A stretch of DNA of 64,000 nucleotides. Source: Eubacterium sp. AF22-8LB (GTDB lineage: Bacteria; Bacillota_I; Bacilli_A; Erysipelotrichales; Erysipelotrichaceae). The DNA lies in the NCBI RefSeq assembly GCF_003458715.1, contig NZ_QRVI01000009.1, positions 1 through 64,000 of the forward strand, given 5' to 3'. How positions within the stretch are numbered: the first letter of the stretch is position 1; every line of letters begins with the position of its first letter. The notes below the pieces were generated by a model. It made no database searches. It saw nothing but the letters and a program-made list of their open reading frames with translations, and was not told where the DNA came from. Below, piece after piece: positions 30,491-38,833 of the stretch. The position numbers were made by a program, and so were the translations under genes.

Positions 30491-31774
30491 ATGCTAGATA
30501 TGAAATTTGTCCGTGAAAATCCGGACATTGTAAAAGAGAACATCAAGAAAAAGTTCCAAGACTACAAATTGCCTTTAGTAAATGAAGTATTGATGGAGGA
30601 TAAAGAACTTCGTCAAACACAGCAGCATGCAGATGATTTACGTGCTAATCGTAAAAAGATTTCTAAAGAAATTGGTAAGTTGATGGGCCAAGGTAAAAAA
30701 GAAGAAGCTGAAGAAATTAAACAACAAATGGCTGAGATTGCTCATGAGTTAGCAGCCTTGGAAGAAAAAGAAATTAAATTAAGAGAGTCGGTAACTGAAA
30801 AAATGATGCAGATTCCAAATATCATTGATGATAGTGTTCCTATTGGAAAAGATGATAGTGAAAACGTTGAATTAGAAAAATTTGGAGAACCTGTTGTTCC
30901 TGATTTTGAAATTCCTTATCACACTGAAATCATGGAACGTTTAAGTGGCATTGATTTAGATGCAGCACGTCGTGTAGCTGGAAATGGATTCTACTATTTA
31001 ATGGGAGATATTGCTCGTCTACATTCAGCAATCTTAAATTACGCTCGTGATTTCATGATTGATAAAAAAGGATTCACTTATGTAATTCCACCATATATGA
31101 TTCGTAGTTCAGTCGTTGATGGTGTAATGTCATTTGCTGAAATGGAAGGTATGATGTACAAAATTGAGGGTGAAGATTTGTATTTAATTGGTACAAGTGA
31201 ACACTCTATGATTGGTAAATTCAAAGATACAATTCTTGAAGAAAAAGATTTACCTTACACATATACTTCATACTCACCTTGTTTCCGTAAAGAAAAAGGT
31301 GCTCATGGTATTGAAGAACGTGGAGTTTACCGTATTCACCAATTTGAAAAACAAGAAATGATTGTTGTTTGTAAACCAGAAGAAAGTATGGAATGGTTTA
31401 AAAAGCTATATATGAATACAGTAGAATTCTTCAGAACATTAGATATTCCAGTACGTACATTGGAATGCTGTTCAGGTGATTTGGCAGATTTAAAATGTAA
31501 ATCAGTTGATGTTGAAGCGTGGTCTCCACGTCAGAAAAAATATTTCGAAGTTGGAAGCTGTTCTAATTTAACAGATGCTCAGGCACGTCGTTTGAAGATT
31601 CGTGTTAAGGGAGAAAATGGCGAGAAGTATTATGCACACACATTGAACAATACTTGTGTTGCTCCACCAAGAATGTTGATTGCATTCTTAGAAAACAACT
31701 TACAGGCTGATGGATCAATCTTGATTCCAGAAGTATTACAACCTTACATGGGTGGAAAAAAGAAAATTGGTTAA
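30491..31774 (+). CDS. serS: seryl-tRNA synthetase
   Basis: A 427-residue class II synthetase. The N-terminal coiled-coil arm that grips tRNA-Ser spans about residues 30-105. Motif 2 is FRKEKGAHGIEERGVYRIHQ and motif 3 is NNTCVAPPRMLIAFLEN. I start at MLDMKFVREN, with AAGGAGG 7 nt upstream; the longer in-frame reading runs back into the T-box leader. It is a single-gene unit ended by the hairpin at 31780. Confidence 0.97.
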   Translation: MLDMKFVRENPDIVKENIKKKFQDYKLPLVNEVLMEDKELRQTQQHADDLRANRKKISKEIGKLMGQGKKEEAEEIKQQMAEIAHELAALEEKEIKLRESVTEKMMQIPNIIDDSVPIGKDDSENVELEKFGEPVVPDFEIPYHTEIMERLSGIDLDAARRVAGNGFYYLMGDIARLHSAILNYARDFMIDKKGFTYVIPPYMIRSSVVDGVMSFAEMEGMMYKIEGEDLYLIGTSEHSMIGKFKDTILEEKDLPYTYTSYSPCFRKEKGAHGIEERGVYRIHQFEKQEMIVVCKPEESMEWFKKLYMNTVEFFRTLDIPVRTLECCSGDLADLKCKSVDVEAWSPRQKKYFEVGSCSNLTDAQARRLKIRVKGENGEKYYAHTLNNTCVAPPRMLIAFLENNLQADGSILIPEVLQPYMGGKKKIG

Positions 31775-31779
31775 TATGA

Positions 31780-31806
31780 AAGGCTGTCATTGACAGCTTT
31801 TTTCTA
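31780..31806 (+). terminator. terminator after serS
   Basis: Stem GGCTGTCA / TGACAGCT with almost no loop, followed by six T residues. Confidence 0.75.
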
Positions 31807-31835
31807 TTGCGTATTGAAATTGGATTTGGTATAAT
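31807..31835 (+). promoter_or_regulatory. promoter of the SRP RNA
   Basis: TTGCGT (-35, 31807-31812), a 17-bp spacer, TATAAT (-10, 31830-31835). The expected start is about 31842, the 5' end of the RNA hairpin. Confidence 0.7.
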
Positions 31836-31841
31836 TACTGA

Positions 31842-31927
31842 GCTACTACAATGATATCTTGTGAATCAGGTCAGGTCGGGAACGAAGCAGCCTTGAGCAA
31901 GCTCCATCATGTGTAGTAGTTTTTTTA
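31842..31927 (+). ncRNA. ffs: signal recognition particle RNA (4.5S type)
   Basis: An RNA of about 85 nt forming one long hairpin. The ends pair (CTACTACA with TGTGTAGTAG). The apical domain holds the invariant SRP core: TCAGGTC, a GGGAA tetraloop region, then CGAAGCAGCC. This binds the Ffh M-domain for co-translational targeting. The RNA ends in a T-run. It is the short type without an Alu domain. It lies upstream of tadA and dnaX, as in many Firmicutes. Confidence 0.93.
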
Positions 31928-31963
31928 TATTTTACTTAAATTCATGTATGATTAAATATATAG

Positions 31964-32467
<504 letters not shown>

Positions 32468-32575
32468 CATATAGTGTCAAATATCGTACATTAATTGGTA
32501 TAAATTTATGATAAAATAAGATACAGAAGTGAATAAATATTTGTTCAAATATGAATATAGAAAGGAATAATAGTA

Positions 32576-34339
32576 ATGGCATATCAAGCATTATATAGAA
32601 AATATAGACCAAGCAATTTCGATGAAGTGGTTGGTCAAACACATATAATCCAAACATTGAAAAATGCGATTGTTCAAAATCGTATTGCACATGCGTATTT
32701 ATTTTGTGGACCTAGAGGAACTGGAAAAACTTCTATTGCGAAAATCTTTGCGAAGACTTTAAATTGTACGAATAACGAAGATGCTCCATGTGGCATTTGT
32801 GAGAATTGTAAGATGGCTGCAAATGGGAGTCACCCTGATATTATTGAAATAGATGCGGCTAGTAACAACGGAGTCGATGAAGTACGAAATCTGATTGATA
32901 AAGTGAAGTATGCACCTATGCAAGGTAAATACAAAATCTATATTATTGATGAGGTTCACATGATGACATCCGGAGCGTTTAATGCATTGTTAAAAACAAT
33001 CGAAGAGCCACCTGCTCATGTAATTTTTATCTTTGCGACAACAGAACCAAATAAAGTATTACCTACAATCATTTCTCGTTGTCAAAGATTTGATTTCAAC
33101 AAAGTTAGTATTCAAGACATTAAGCATAGACTTTCTATTGTTTGTAAGAATGAAGGTATCGATATTGCTGAAGATGGTTTAACACTTATTGCACAACTGG
33201 CGGATGGAGGAATGAGAGATGCATTATCTATATTGGATCAATGTGTTGCATATTGTTCTTCACATATTGATGTGAATGATATTCGTAAAATTTATGGAGT
33301 CGTCACATCTGAAGATATTGGAAAATTATTTTATGCGGTATATAAAAAAGATGTAGATACATTTGTAAACGCAATTCAGAAATTTTCTGATATGGGAATG
33401 GATATTAAGCGATTAACTGCTGATTTCATTCATATGCTTAAAGATAGTTTAATACTAGATTATTCAGAAAATTCAACATTAGTATCTGATATGAATAAAA
33501 ATATGATTCAGAAATATTTTAAAACAGCACCTGTAAATTTCAGAATTAAGTGTATGGATGAATTGATGGATACCTACAATAAGTATACTTATGCATCTAA
33601 TGCATTAGATTATCTAGAAGCGTCTTTATTAAAAATATCAAGTTATTCATATGAAACAAAAGGATATGATTTACAAATGGACAATGAACCTTCTCATGAA
33701 AATGTGGAAGATGAAGATTATGAAACATCATATGATGAGACTTCTGATAACTCAGATATTATTGAGAATAAGAACCAGATAGACGATAAAATAGAGGCTT
33801 CTGATAAATCTGAAATTTCTGATGTTTCACGTGAAACATTAAAACGATCAGAAAACACAAATAATAAAATCATATTAAATGATGATTTTGTAGTACAGCT
33901 ACTAGTTGGCGCTACAAAAATGGAAAGAAACATTGATACAAGTAAATTCAATAATTTAGGACAATTCATATCAAGTTTAGAATTTGGAAAATATGCAGCA
34001 ACATTAAGAAATAGTACTATTATGGCTAGTGGATCAAATTATATTGTGGTTTGTGTTGCAAGTGAAATATTCGCAAAACAAATTAATGAGTTTGAATTAA
34101 AGTATGGATATGAAGACTTTATGGAAGTATTACTAGGTAAAGCTAAGAAAGTATTCGCATTGGATAAAGTACAACAAACAAGAGTGTTAGATAGCTTTAA
34201 AGAGAAAATGATTAGTGGTAATCTTCCAGAACCATGTCAGATAAATTTAAAGAATAAACATACGGAAGATGAGAATCATATGAGTATTGAAGATCATATG
34301 AAAAGTTTGTTTCCAGACATAGAAATAAAAGAAGATTAG
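32576..34339 (+). CDS. dnaX: DNA polymerase III gamma/tau subunit
   Basis: A 587-residue clamp-loader ATPase. It has Walker A GPRGTGKTSIAK (about residues 45-56), a four-cysteine zinc module from C64 through CGICENC (about residue 80), the DExx box IIDEVHMM and the SRC motif ISRCQRF. The region after about residue 365 is acidic and variable, then a tau-like C-terminal domain follows. A perfect parS palindrome lies in the variable linker at codons 416-421. It is followed 10 nt later by recR; the small ybaB/ebfC gene that usually sits between them is absent. Confidence 0.96.
   Translation: MAYQALYRKYRPSNFDEVVGQTHIIQTLKNAIVQNRIAHAYLFCGPRGTGKTSIAKIFAKTLNCTNNEDAPCGICENCKMAANGSHPDIIEIDAASNNGVDEVRNLIDKVKYAPMQGKYKIYIIDEVHMMTSGAFNALLKTIEEPPAHVIFIFATTEPNKVLPTIISRCQRFDFNKVSIQDIKHRLSIVCKNEGIDIAEDGLTLIAQLADGGMRDALSILDQCVAYCSSHIDVNDIRKIYGVVTSEDIGKLFYAVYKKDVDTFVNAIQKFSDMGMDIKRLTADFIHMLKDSLILDYSENSTLVSDMNKNMIQKYFKTAPVNFRIKCMDELMDTYNKYTYASNALDYLEASLLKISSYSYETKGYDLQMDNEPSHENVEDEDYETSYDETSDNSDIIENKNQIDDKIEASDKSEISDVSRETLKRSENTNNKIILNDDFVVQLLVGATKMERNIDTSKFNNLGQFISSLEFGKYAATLRNSTIMASGSNYIVVCVASEIFAKQINEFELKYGYEDFMEVLLGKAKKVFALDKVQQTRVLDSFKEKMISGNLPEPCQINLKNKHTEDENHMSIEDHMKSLFPDIEIKED
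33823..33838. other. parS: parS centromere site (ParB/Spo0J binding)
   Basis: TGTTTCACGTGAAACA is a perfect 16-bp palindrome identical to the chromosomal parS consensus, about 13 kb from oriC. It is embedded in dnaX, where it encodes DVSRET within the poorly conserved linker. ParB/Spo0J would load here and spread, recruiting SMC and ParA for origin segregation. No parA or parB gene lies in this window. Confidence 0.88.
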
Positions 34340-34349
34340 AAGGTGAACT

Positions 34350-34937
34350 ATGTATCCTAAAACTTTTGATGATTTAATATATGAATTTCAGAAATTACCA
34401 GGTGTAGGAGCAAAAACAGCAGAACGTTATGCTTTTACAGTACTTGGGTGGTCTGAAGAAGAGATATCTGAATTTTCAGATATTTTAAGAGTCTTAAAAA
34501 AGAATGTGAAGAAATGTACTCGATGCGGAAACTTAACAGAGGGTGAACTATGTGACTTCTGTAATGATTCAAGTAGAAATCAGAATATCATATGTGTGGT
34601 ACAAAATCCAAAGGATATATCTACTATTGAGTCGATGCAGGAATATAATGGTGTGTACCATGTATTGGATGGATTAATTAATACACAGAAAGGAATTCTG
34701 CCAGATCAATTAAATATTATGTCTTTGGTAGACCGCATTAACAATGATACTGAAGAAGTGATATTAGCATTGGATCCAACAGTAGAAGGAGAAACAACAT
34801 CACTTTATATATCTAAGCTATTAGAAGGGAAGTGTAGAGTCACTCGTCTGGCACATGGTATACCCGTAGGAAGCCATTTGGACTATACAGACGCAATGAC
34901 ATTGTTAAAAGCATTTGAAGGGCGTAAAAGCTCTTAA
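34350..34937 (+). CDS. recR: recombination protein RecR
   Basis: A 195-residue protein acting with RecO/RecF in gap repair. It has the helix-hairpin-helix LPGVGAKTAERYAF (about residues 16-29), the four-cysteine zinc finger CTRCGNLTEGELCDFC (about 56-71) and a Toprim domain ending VGSHLDYTDAMTLLKAFEGR. It is co-transcribed with dnaX and ends at a strong terminator. Confidence 0.96.
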   Translation: MYPKTFDDLIYEFQKLPGVGAKTAERYAFTVLGWSEEEISEFSDILRVLKKNVKKCTRCGNLTEGELCDFCNDSSRNQNIICVVQNPKDISTIESMQEYNGVYHVLDGLINTQKGILPDQLNIMSLVDRINNDTEEVILALDPTVEGETTSLYISKLLEGKCRVTRLAHGIPVGSHLDYTDAMTLLKAFEGRKSS

Positions 34938-34945
34938 ATATGCTT

Positions 34946-34985
34946 AATCGTATGATATATTTATGACATATCATACGATTTTTTT
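34946..34985 (+). terminator. terminator after recR
   Basis: A 13-bp perfect stem (AATCGTATGATAT / ATATCATACGATT) with a 9-nt loop and a run of seven T residues. Confidence 0.88.
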
Positions 34986-35618
34986 ATGTATATATGATTT
35001 AAATAAGTAAATTCATATAATGTTTTATAAATCATATGAACGTTGAGAATGAAAAGTATACAGGTAAAATTAATTATGTAAAATTGTTGAATTATAATAT
35101 GAAAGGGGTATATAAATCATATGAAGTGCATGGAGAAGTAAAATATCTAAATATAAAATCACGCCAATCATATGATTGAAATATGACAAATCCTATTCGA
35201 TTTAATTAAAATTTAAATCCATGTGATTTTAATAAAGCTAGATATTTAAAATATGATTTCAAATATGATTTTAAAAACATGTGAATTTTAGTTCATATGA
35301 AGAAGAAAACAATAATTTTTAAATCATATGAACATAAATTTAGAATCTAAATATTCATATGAAAAGTGTAGCCTATAGGAAAATAAAATGCCTGTTCATG
35401 TGAAATAAATATGAACATGTACAATAACTATAAAAGGTGTATAAGTTCAAATAGGATGATTCACGTGAGAAGGGTATGAAAAAAGAAGTATTATGAGAAT
35501 GTCAGATAAAATATATAGGAATTTCATATATTATTGTAGATTTATTTAAGAAACTATGATAGACTAATCGTGACTCGTTATAACATTATTATGAATTTCA
35601 TAGGAAGGGGACGTAAAT
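34986..35618. repeat. AT-rich non-coding region with TCATATGA palindrome cluster
   Basis: No gene is visible in these 633 bp. The exact palindrome TCATATGA occurs six times within 331 bp (starts 35032, 35117, 35168, 35293, 35324, 35355), usually as WTCATATGAW. Variants lie nearby: ACATGTGA (35277), TCATGTGA (35396), TCACGTGA (35461) and CCATGTGA (35219). Spacing is irregular (31 to 125 bp), so this is not a tandem repeat or CRISPR. The core differs from the parS core TTCACGTGAA only in the two central bases. It may be a protein-binding array. The HTH/coiled-coil gene immediately downstream is the nearest candidate binder. Confidence 0.65.
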
Positions 35619-36167
35619 ATGCCTGAAGAAGCTTCAGCAATTGATGTTTATTATGATATGGATATTGCTCAGATATGCCAGCATTTTAATAAATCCAGAA
35701 ATACAGTGGATAAAGCAATCGCAAAACTTGTAAAAGACAACCCAGATAAAGATTGGAAATATAAAAATCCTGCAACTCGAAGAATAACAATTAAAGCTGA
35801 AGGGGTAGAAAGGCTATCTACTTATTTTAGAAAAGAAAAACATGAAGTTTCTACAGTAGAAATGGAATTAAGATTTGAAAATGAGAAATTAAAGGCTATT
35901 ATAGAAGAAAAAGAGAAAGCGCAAGCACAGATCGAGCAATTATATCAAGAAAAATTAAAATTGGAAATTGAAAAAAGTAAACAAACATTTTTGATTGAAG
36001 CTCAATCAAAAGATGATAAAATATCTGAATTGGAATCTGAAAATCAGAAACTAAAAGAGATTGAAGAACGTTATAATAAGAATCAGGAAGAAATTGAAAA
36101 TTATAAGAAAAAAGAAGAAGAATATAACTCTAAATCCTTCTTCTATCGATTAACACATAAATTTTAA
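35619..36167 (+). CDS. HTH/coiled-coil protein, possible DNA-anchoring factor
   Basis: A 182-residue protein I cannot assign to a named family with confidence. Residues about 10-65 look like a winged helix (MDIAQICQHFNKSRNTVDKA, then a basic NPATRRITIKAEG wing). Residues about 82-168 are a continuous coiled coil rich in E and K. The last ten residues (SFFYRLTHKF) are aromatic and basic, like the short C-terminal tail of DUF536 plasmid proteins. The same layout, DNA-binding head plus coiled coil, is found in RacA and DUF536 proteins. The ATG follows AGGAAGGGG. It lies directly downstream of the TCATATGA array and about 2 kb from parS. It overlaps the convergent CYTH gene by 4 nt. Confidence 0.75.
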   Translation: MPEEASAIDVYYDMDIAQICQHFNKSRNTVDKAIAKLVKDNPDKDWKYKNPATRRITIKAEGVERLSTYFRKEKHEVSTVEMELRFENEKLKAIIEEKEKAQAQIEQLYQEKLKLEIEKSKQTFLIEAQSKDDKISELESENQKLKEIEERYNKNQEEIENYKKKEEEYNSKSFFYRLTHKF

Positions 36168-36709
36168 TCATTCATAGCTCTAGCGATTTTGCTAGGGCAA
36201 TTTTTTATCCATTTTAAGCCGTATTTTTCTAAGATTGAATTAAAAAAGTGGATTCCATCATGATCTGAAGTGTATTCATATTCAATTTCATAATCTATTT
36301 TATGATTGTAAACAGTCTTATCTAAACATAATTCTCCATTTTCAAATTCATATACATTTCTTAAAGTAGTAAAACTTGCTATTGGATTTAAATTTTTAGG
36401 AATTTGATATTGATCAAACCAATTTAATATTTCTGGATCGTTAATTTCATTTATATTTTCAGTGTTGATCTCTTTTTCAAATTCATAGTGTGTATATTCA
36501 TCTTTTCTAATTTTTAATGTGAATATTTTTTTGCCTTGAATTGTTCGGATTCGTACTGCACCATGTTGTTTTTTTACATCTTGATTATCTGTGTCAAAGT
36601 ATGTGTTTGTCTGTATTATCGGATTATGAAAATCATATGAACGGAGTAATTCGTTATATGCTTTTTCATCAACCAATAATTTCAATTCTCTTTCAATATT
36701 ATCGTACAT
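36164..36709 (-). CDS. CYTH-domain protein (YjbK-like phosphatase family)
   Basis: A 181-residue CYTH-fold protein (adenylate cyclase CyaB / thiamine triphosphatase superfamily). The defining ExExK motif is IERELKLL at residues 5-12. Further tunnel residues are seen in VRIRTIQGKKIFTLKIRK and LCLDKTVYNHKIDYEIEYEY. Its likely substrate is an inorganic or organic triphosphate. It stands divergent from nadK, resembling the yjbK-yjbN neighbourhood in Bacillus. GGGTGA precedes the start. Confidence 0.87.
   Translation of the reverse strand: MYDNIERELKLLVDEKAYNELLRSYDFHNPIIQTNTYFDTDNQDVKKQHGAVRIRTIQGKKIFTLKIRKDEYTHYEFEKEINTENINEINDPEILNWFDQYQIPKNLNPIASFTTLRNVYEFENGELCLDKTVYNHKIDYEIEYEYTSDHDGIHFFNSILEKYGLKWIKNCPSKIARAMND
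36177..36206 (+). terminator. terminator of the HTH/coiled-coil gene
   Basis: Stem GCTCTAGC / GCTAGGGC (one G-T pair) with a 6-nt loop, then AATTTTTT. It lies inside the 3' end of the convergent CYTH gene. Confidence 0.7.
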
Positions 36710-36763
36710 TCATATCACCCATAAATATGTTACAATAGATTCAATAAAAGAGGAAGTGATTTG

Positions 36764-37537
36764 ATGCGTTTCAGTTTAGTAGACAGAGGAGACGATAATT
36801 CAAAAAGAGTAGCAGAAACTCTAAAGAAAAAATGTATTGCCATTGGATGGGAGTATGATGAAGAAAAATCTGAAATCATCTTTTCTGTTGGTGGAGATGG
36901 TACTTTATTAAGAGCAATTCACACATATATAGATAGATTGGATGAAATTCAGTTTGTTGCGATACATACGGGTAATTTAGGTTTTTTTACAGATTATACA
37001 CAAGATGAAGTGGATCATTTAGTATATGATTTACAGCATAATAAACCCAGAATTGAAGCGTTTAATTTATTGCAAATGGATCTTCCACAAGTTAATGAGA
37101 CTTTATATGCATTAAACGAAGTTCGTATAGAGAGTTTAGCTAAAACATTGGTTTTAGATATATCAATTGACGATGAATTTTTCGAAAGTTGTCAAGGTTC
37201 AGGAATTTGTGTTAGTACACAATCAGGTTCTACAGCAGTGAATCGTGCATTGAAAGGTGCTGTAGTTGATCCGGGATTAAAAGTGCTTCAATTATGTGAA
37301 ATCATGCCAATATCACATAAGAATCACCATTCCCTAAAAAATCCATATATTATGAATGATACAAGAAAAATTGGTGTTCGAGGAGATACTTTGGCATATG
37401 CACATGTATGTTACGATCATTTAGAAAGAGATTTAGCATCTATTTCTGAAATCATCATTCATTCGAGCGAAAAAAAAGTACGATTTGCAAGATACCGTAC
37501 TTATTCTTACTTAACAAGATTAAAAAATCTATATTAA
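36764..37537 (+). CDS. nadK: NAD kinase
   Basis: A 257-residue enzyme phosphorylating NAD to NADP. It has the GGDGT motif in FSVGGDGTLLRA (about residues 43-54) and HTGNLGFF. The second conserved region is CVSTQSGSTAVNRALKGAVVDP. I use the ATG at 36764, with AGAGGA upstream; a TTG one codon earlier is possible. It converges on the rodA-like gene, overlapping by 4 nt, with its terminator inside that gene. Confidence 0.95.
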   Translation: MRFSLVDRGDDNSKRVAETLKKKCIAIGWEYDEEKSEIIFSVGGDGTLLRAIHTYIDRLDEIQFVAIHTGNLGFFTDYTQDEVDHLVYDLQHNKPRIEAFNLLQMDLPQVNETLYALNEVRIESLAKTLVLDISIDDEFFESCQGSGICVSTQSGSTAVNRALKGAVVDPGLKVLQLCEIMPISHKNHHSLKNPYIMNDTRKIGVRGDTLAYAHVCYDHLERDLASISEIIIHSSEKKVRFARYRTYSYLTRLKNLY

Positions 37538-38748
37538 CTTCTAGAACGATTCAATCGAATCGTTCTTTTTGATGCGGGAGAAATGTTTAAAATAATAGCA
37601 AATGATATAAAATATGAAAGAATACTACTTCCTCCATAGGATATAAGTGGAAGGGTAATACCGGTGATTGGTAACAATCCAACAATCATTCCTGTGTTTT
37701 GAAGTTGTTGATATAATAGCATAGCAATGATACCAATAACGACAAATCGATCTTTTCGGCTTTTTGTAGCATAAGCGATTTTACATAAATAAATATCTAA
37801 CAGCAGACAAAGTAATAGAATAAATGTTGTTCCGATAAAGCCAAAACATTGGCCGAATGCTGCAAAAATGAAGTCGGTATGTGCTTCTGGAATTGAAATG
37901 ATATTTGCTTGTAAACCATATCCGGTAAGCCCTGCACTACCTAATGATAATAAAGCGGTATAAAGCTGGTTAGAACTACCGCGAATGTTACTTTCTGGCT
38001 CTAGCCATGCATCAATTCTTTGGAGTTTATAAGAAGAAATAAATGAAGAAAGAATTTCCGGATGTTCAAAATATAAGAATAAGAATGTGCATACTACAAT
38101 AACTACGAAAGCAAAGATTCCAATGATATATTCCTTACGAATTCCACTACAACATAATAAAACGAAAATGTTGAAGGTAATGATGATACACACGCCAGTA
38201 TCAGGTTGCATCATAATCAAGAATAATGGTGGAAATAATACTTTAATAATTTTCCATAGTAATAATAAATCGTCTTTATGAGATGGGTTTGGATGTTCGT
38301 TTTGATGGTCAACGATGATTTGAGAAACCAATATGATAAGTACGATTTTTATAAATTCACTCGGTTGAAAACTACCAATCAAAGGCAATTGAAACCATGA
38401 AATGGCACCATTTACTTCGTTTGCGAAAGGCAATGAAAAACCAATGATGTTAAATAATAAGCGAGAAAAGAACAAATAAATTAGACAAAGCATCAATATC
38501 TTGTATGCTACATTCATATAAGAATATATTTTTTTATTCTGAACGTTTGAAAGGATAAACATAGTTATGAATCCAACAACAAACCAGAATAATTGTCGTA
38601 ATAAATAAGAATTTCCACTTCCAGATTTTATCAAGTTAAATGAATTGTATAACGCAAAACAACTGGTCATACCAAAAAGGATTAATATAAGAATCAAACC
38701 AATGTCAAACTGGATAGATTTATTTTTCCATTGAATTGTTTGTTTCAT
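37534..38748 (-). CDS. rodA: SEDS-family peptidoglycan polymerase (RodA/FtsW-like)
   Basis: A 404-residue membrane protein with about ten helices. SEDS motifs are seen: FQPSEFIKIVLI, the conserved aspartate in MMQPDTGVCIII, and GITLPLISYGGSSILSY near the C-terminus. Such proteins polymerise glycan strands from lipid II together with a class B PBP. The RodA versus FtsW choice is uncertain, as no penicillin-binding or division gene adjoins it. It is a single gene on the lagging side, opposite to its neighbours, and it opens with a cytoplasmic segment KQTIQWKNKSIQFD. Confidence 0.85.
   Translation of the reverse strand: MKQTIQWKNKSIQFDIGLILILILFGMTSCFALYNSFNLIKSGSGNSYLLRQLFWFVVGFITMFILSNVQNKKIYSYMNVAYKILMLCLIYLFFSRLLFNIIGFSLPFANEVNGAISWFQLPLIGSFQPSEFIKIVLIILVSQIIVDHQNEHPNPSHKDDLLLLWKIIKVLFPPLFLIMMQPDTGVCIIITFNIFVLLCCSGIRKEYIIGIFAFVVIVVCTFLFLYFEHPEILSSFISSYKLQRIDAWLEPESNIRGSSNQLYTALLSLGSAGLTGYGLQANIISIPEAHTDFIFAAFGQCFGFIGTTFILLLCLLLDIYLCKIAYATKSRKDRFVVIGIIAMLLYQQLQNTGMIVGLLPITGITLPLISYGGSSILSYFISFAIILNISPASKRTIRLNRSRS
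37544..37570 (+). terminator. terminator of nadK
   Basis: Stem GAACGATTC / GAATCGTTC with a 4-nt loop and TTTTT. It lies within the last codons of the opposing rodA-like gene. Confidence 0.85.
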
Positions 38749-38802
38749 CAGAAAACCTCCTTATTCAATAATCTTAATTATAACATATTTATTGTGTTTT
38801 TT

Positions 38803-38811
38803 TGGTATAAT
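38803..38811 (+). promoter_or_regulatory. extended -10 promoter of mutS
   Basis: TGGTATAAT is an extended -10 element (TGn plus TATAAT). It lies 22 bp before the mutS ATG, with no clear -35 box. Confidence 0.55.
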
Positions 38812-38833
38812 AGTCCTGTTAGGAAGATGATTT

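Noticed and set aside
35459..35474. TGATTCACGTGAGAAG as a parS site
   Set aside because: Only about 12 of 16 positions match. I count it as a variant of the palindrome array instead.
34986..35618. CRISPR array or tandem repeat
   Set aside because: The repeated unit is only 8-10 bp, is palindromic, and its spacing varies from 31 to 125 bp. There are no cas genes.
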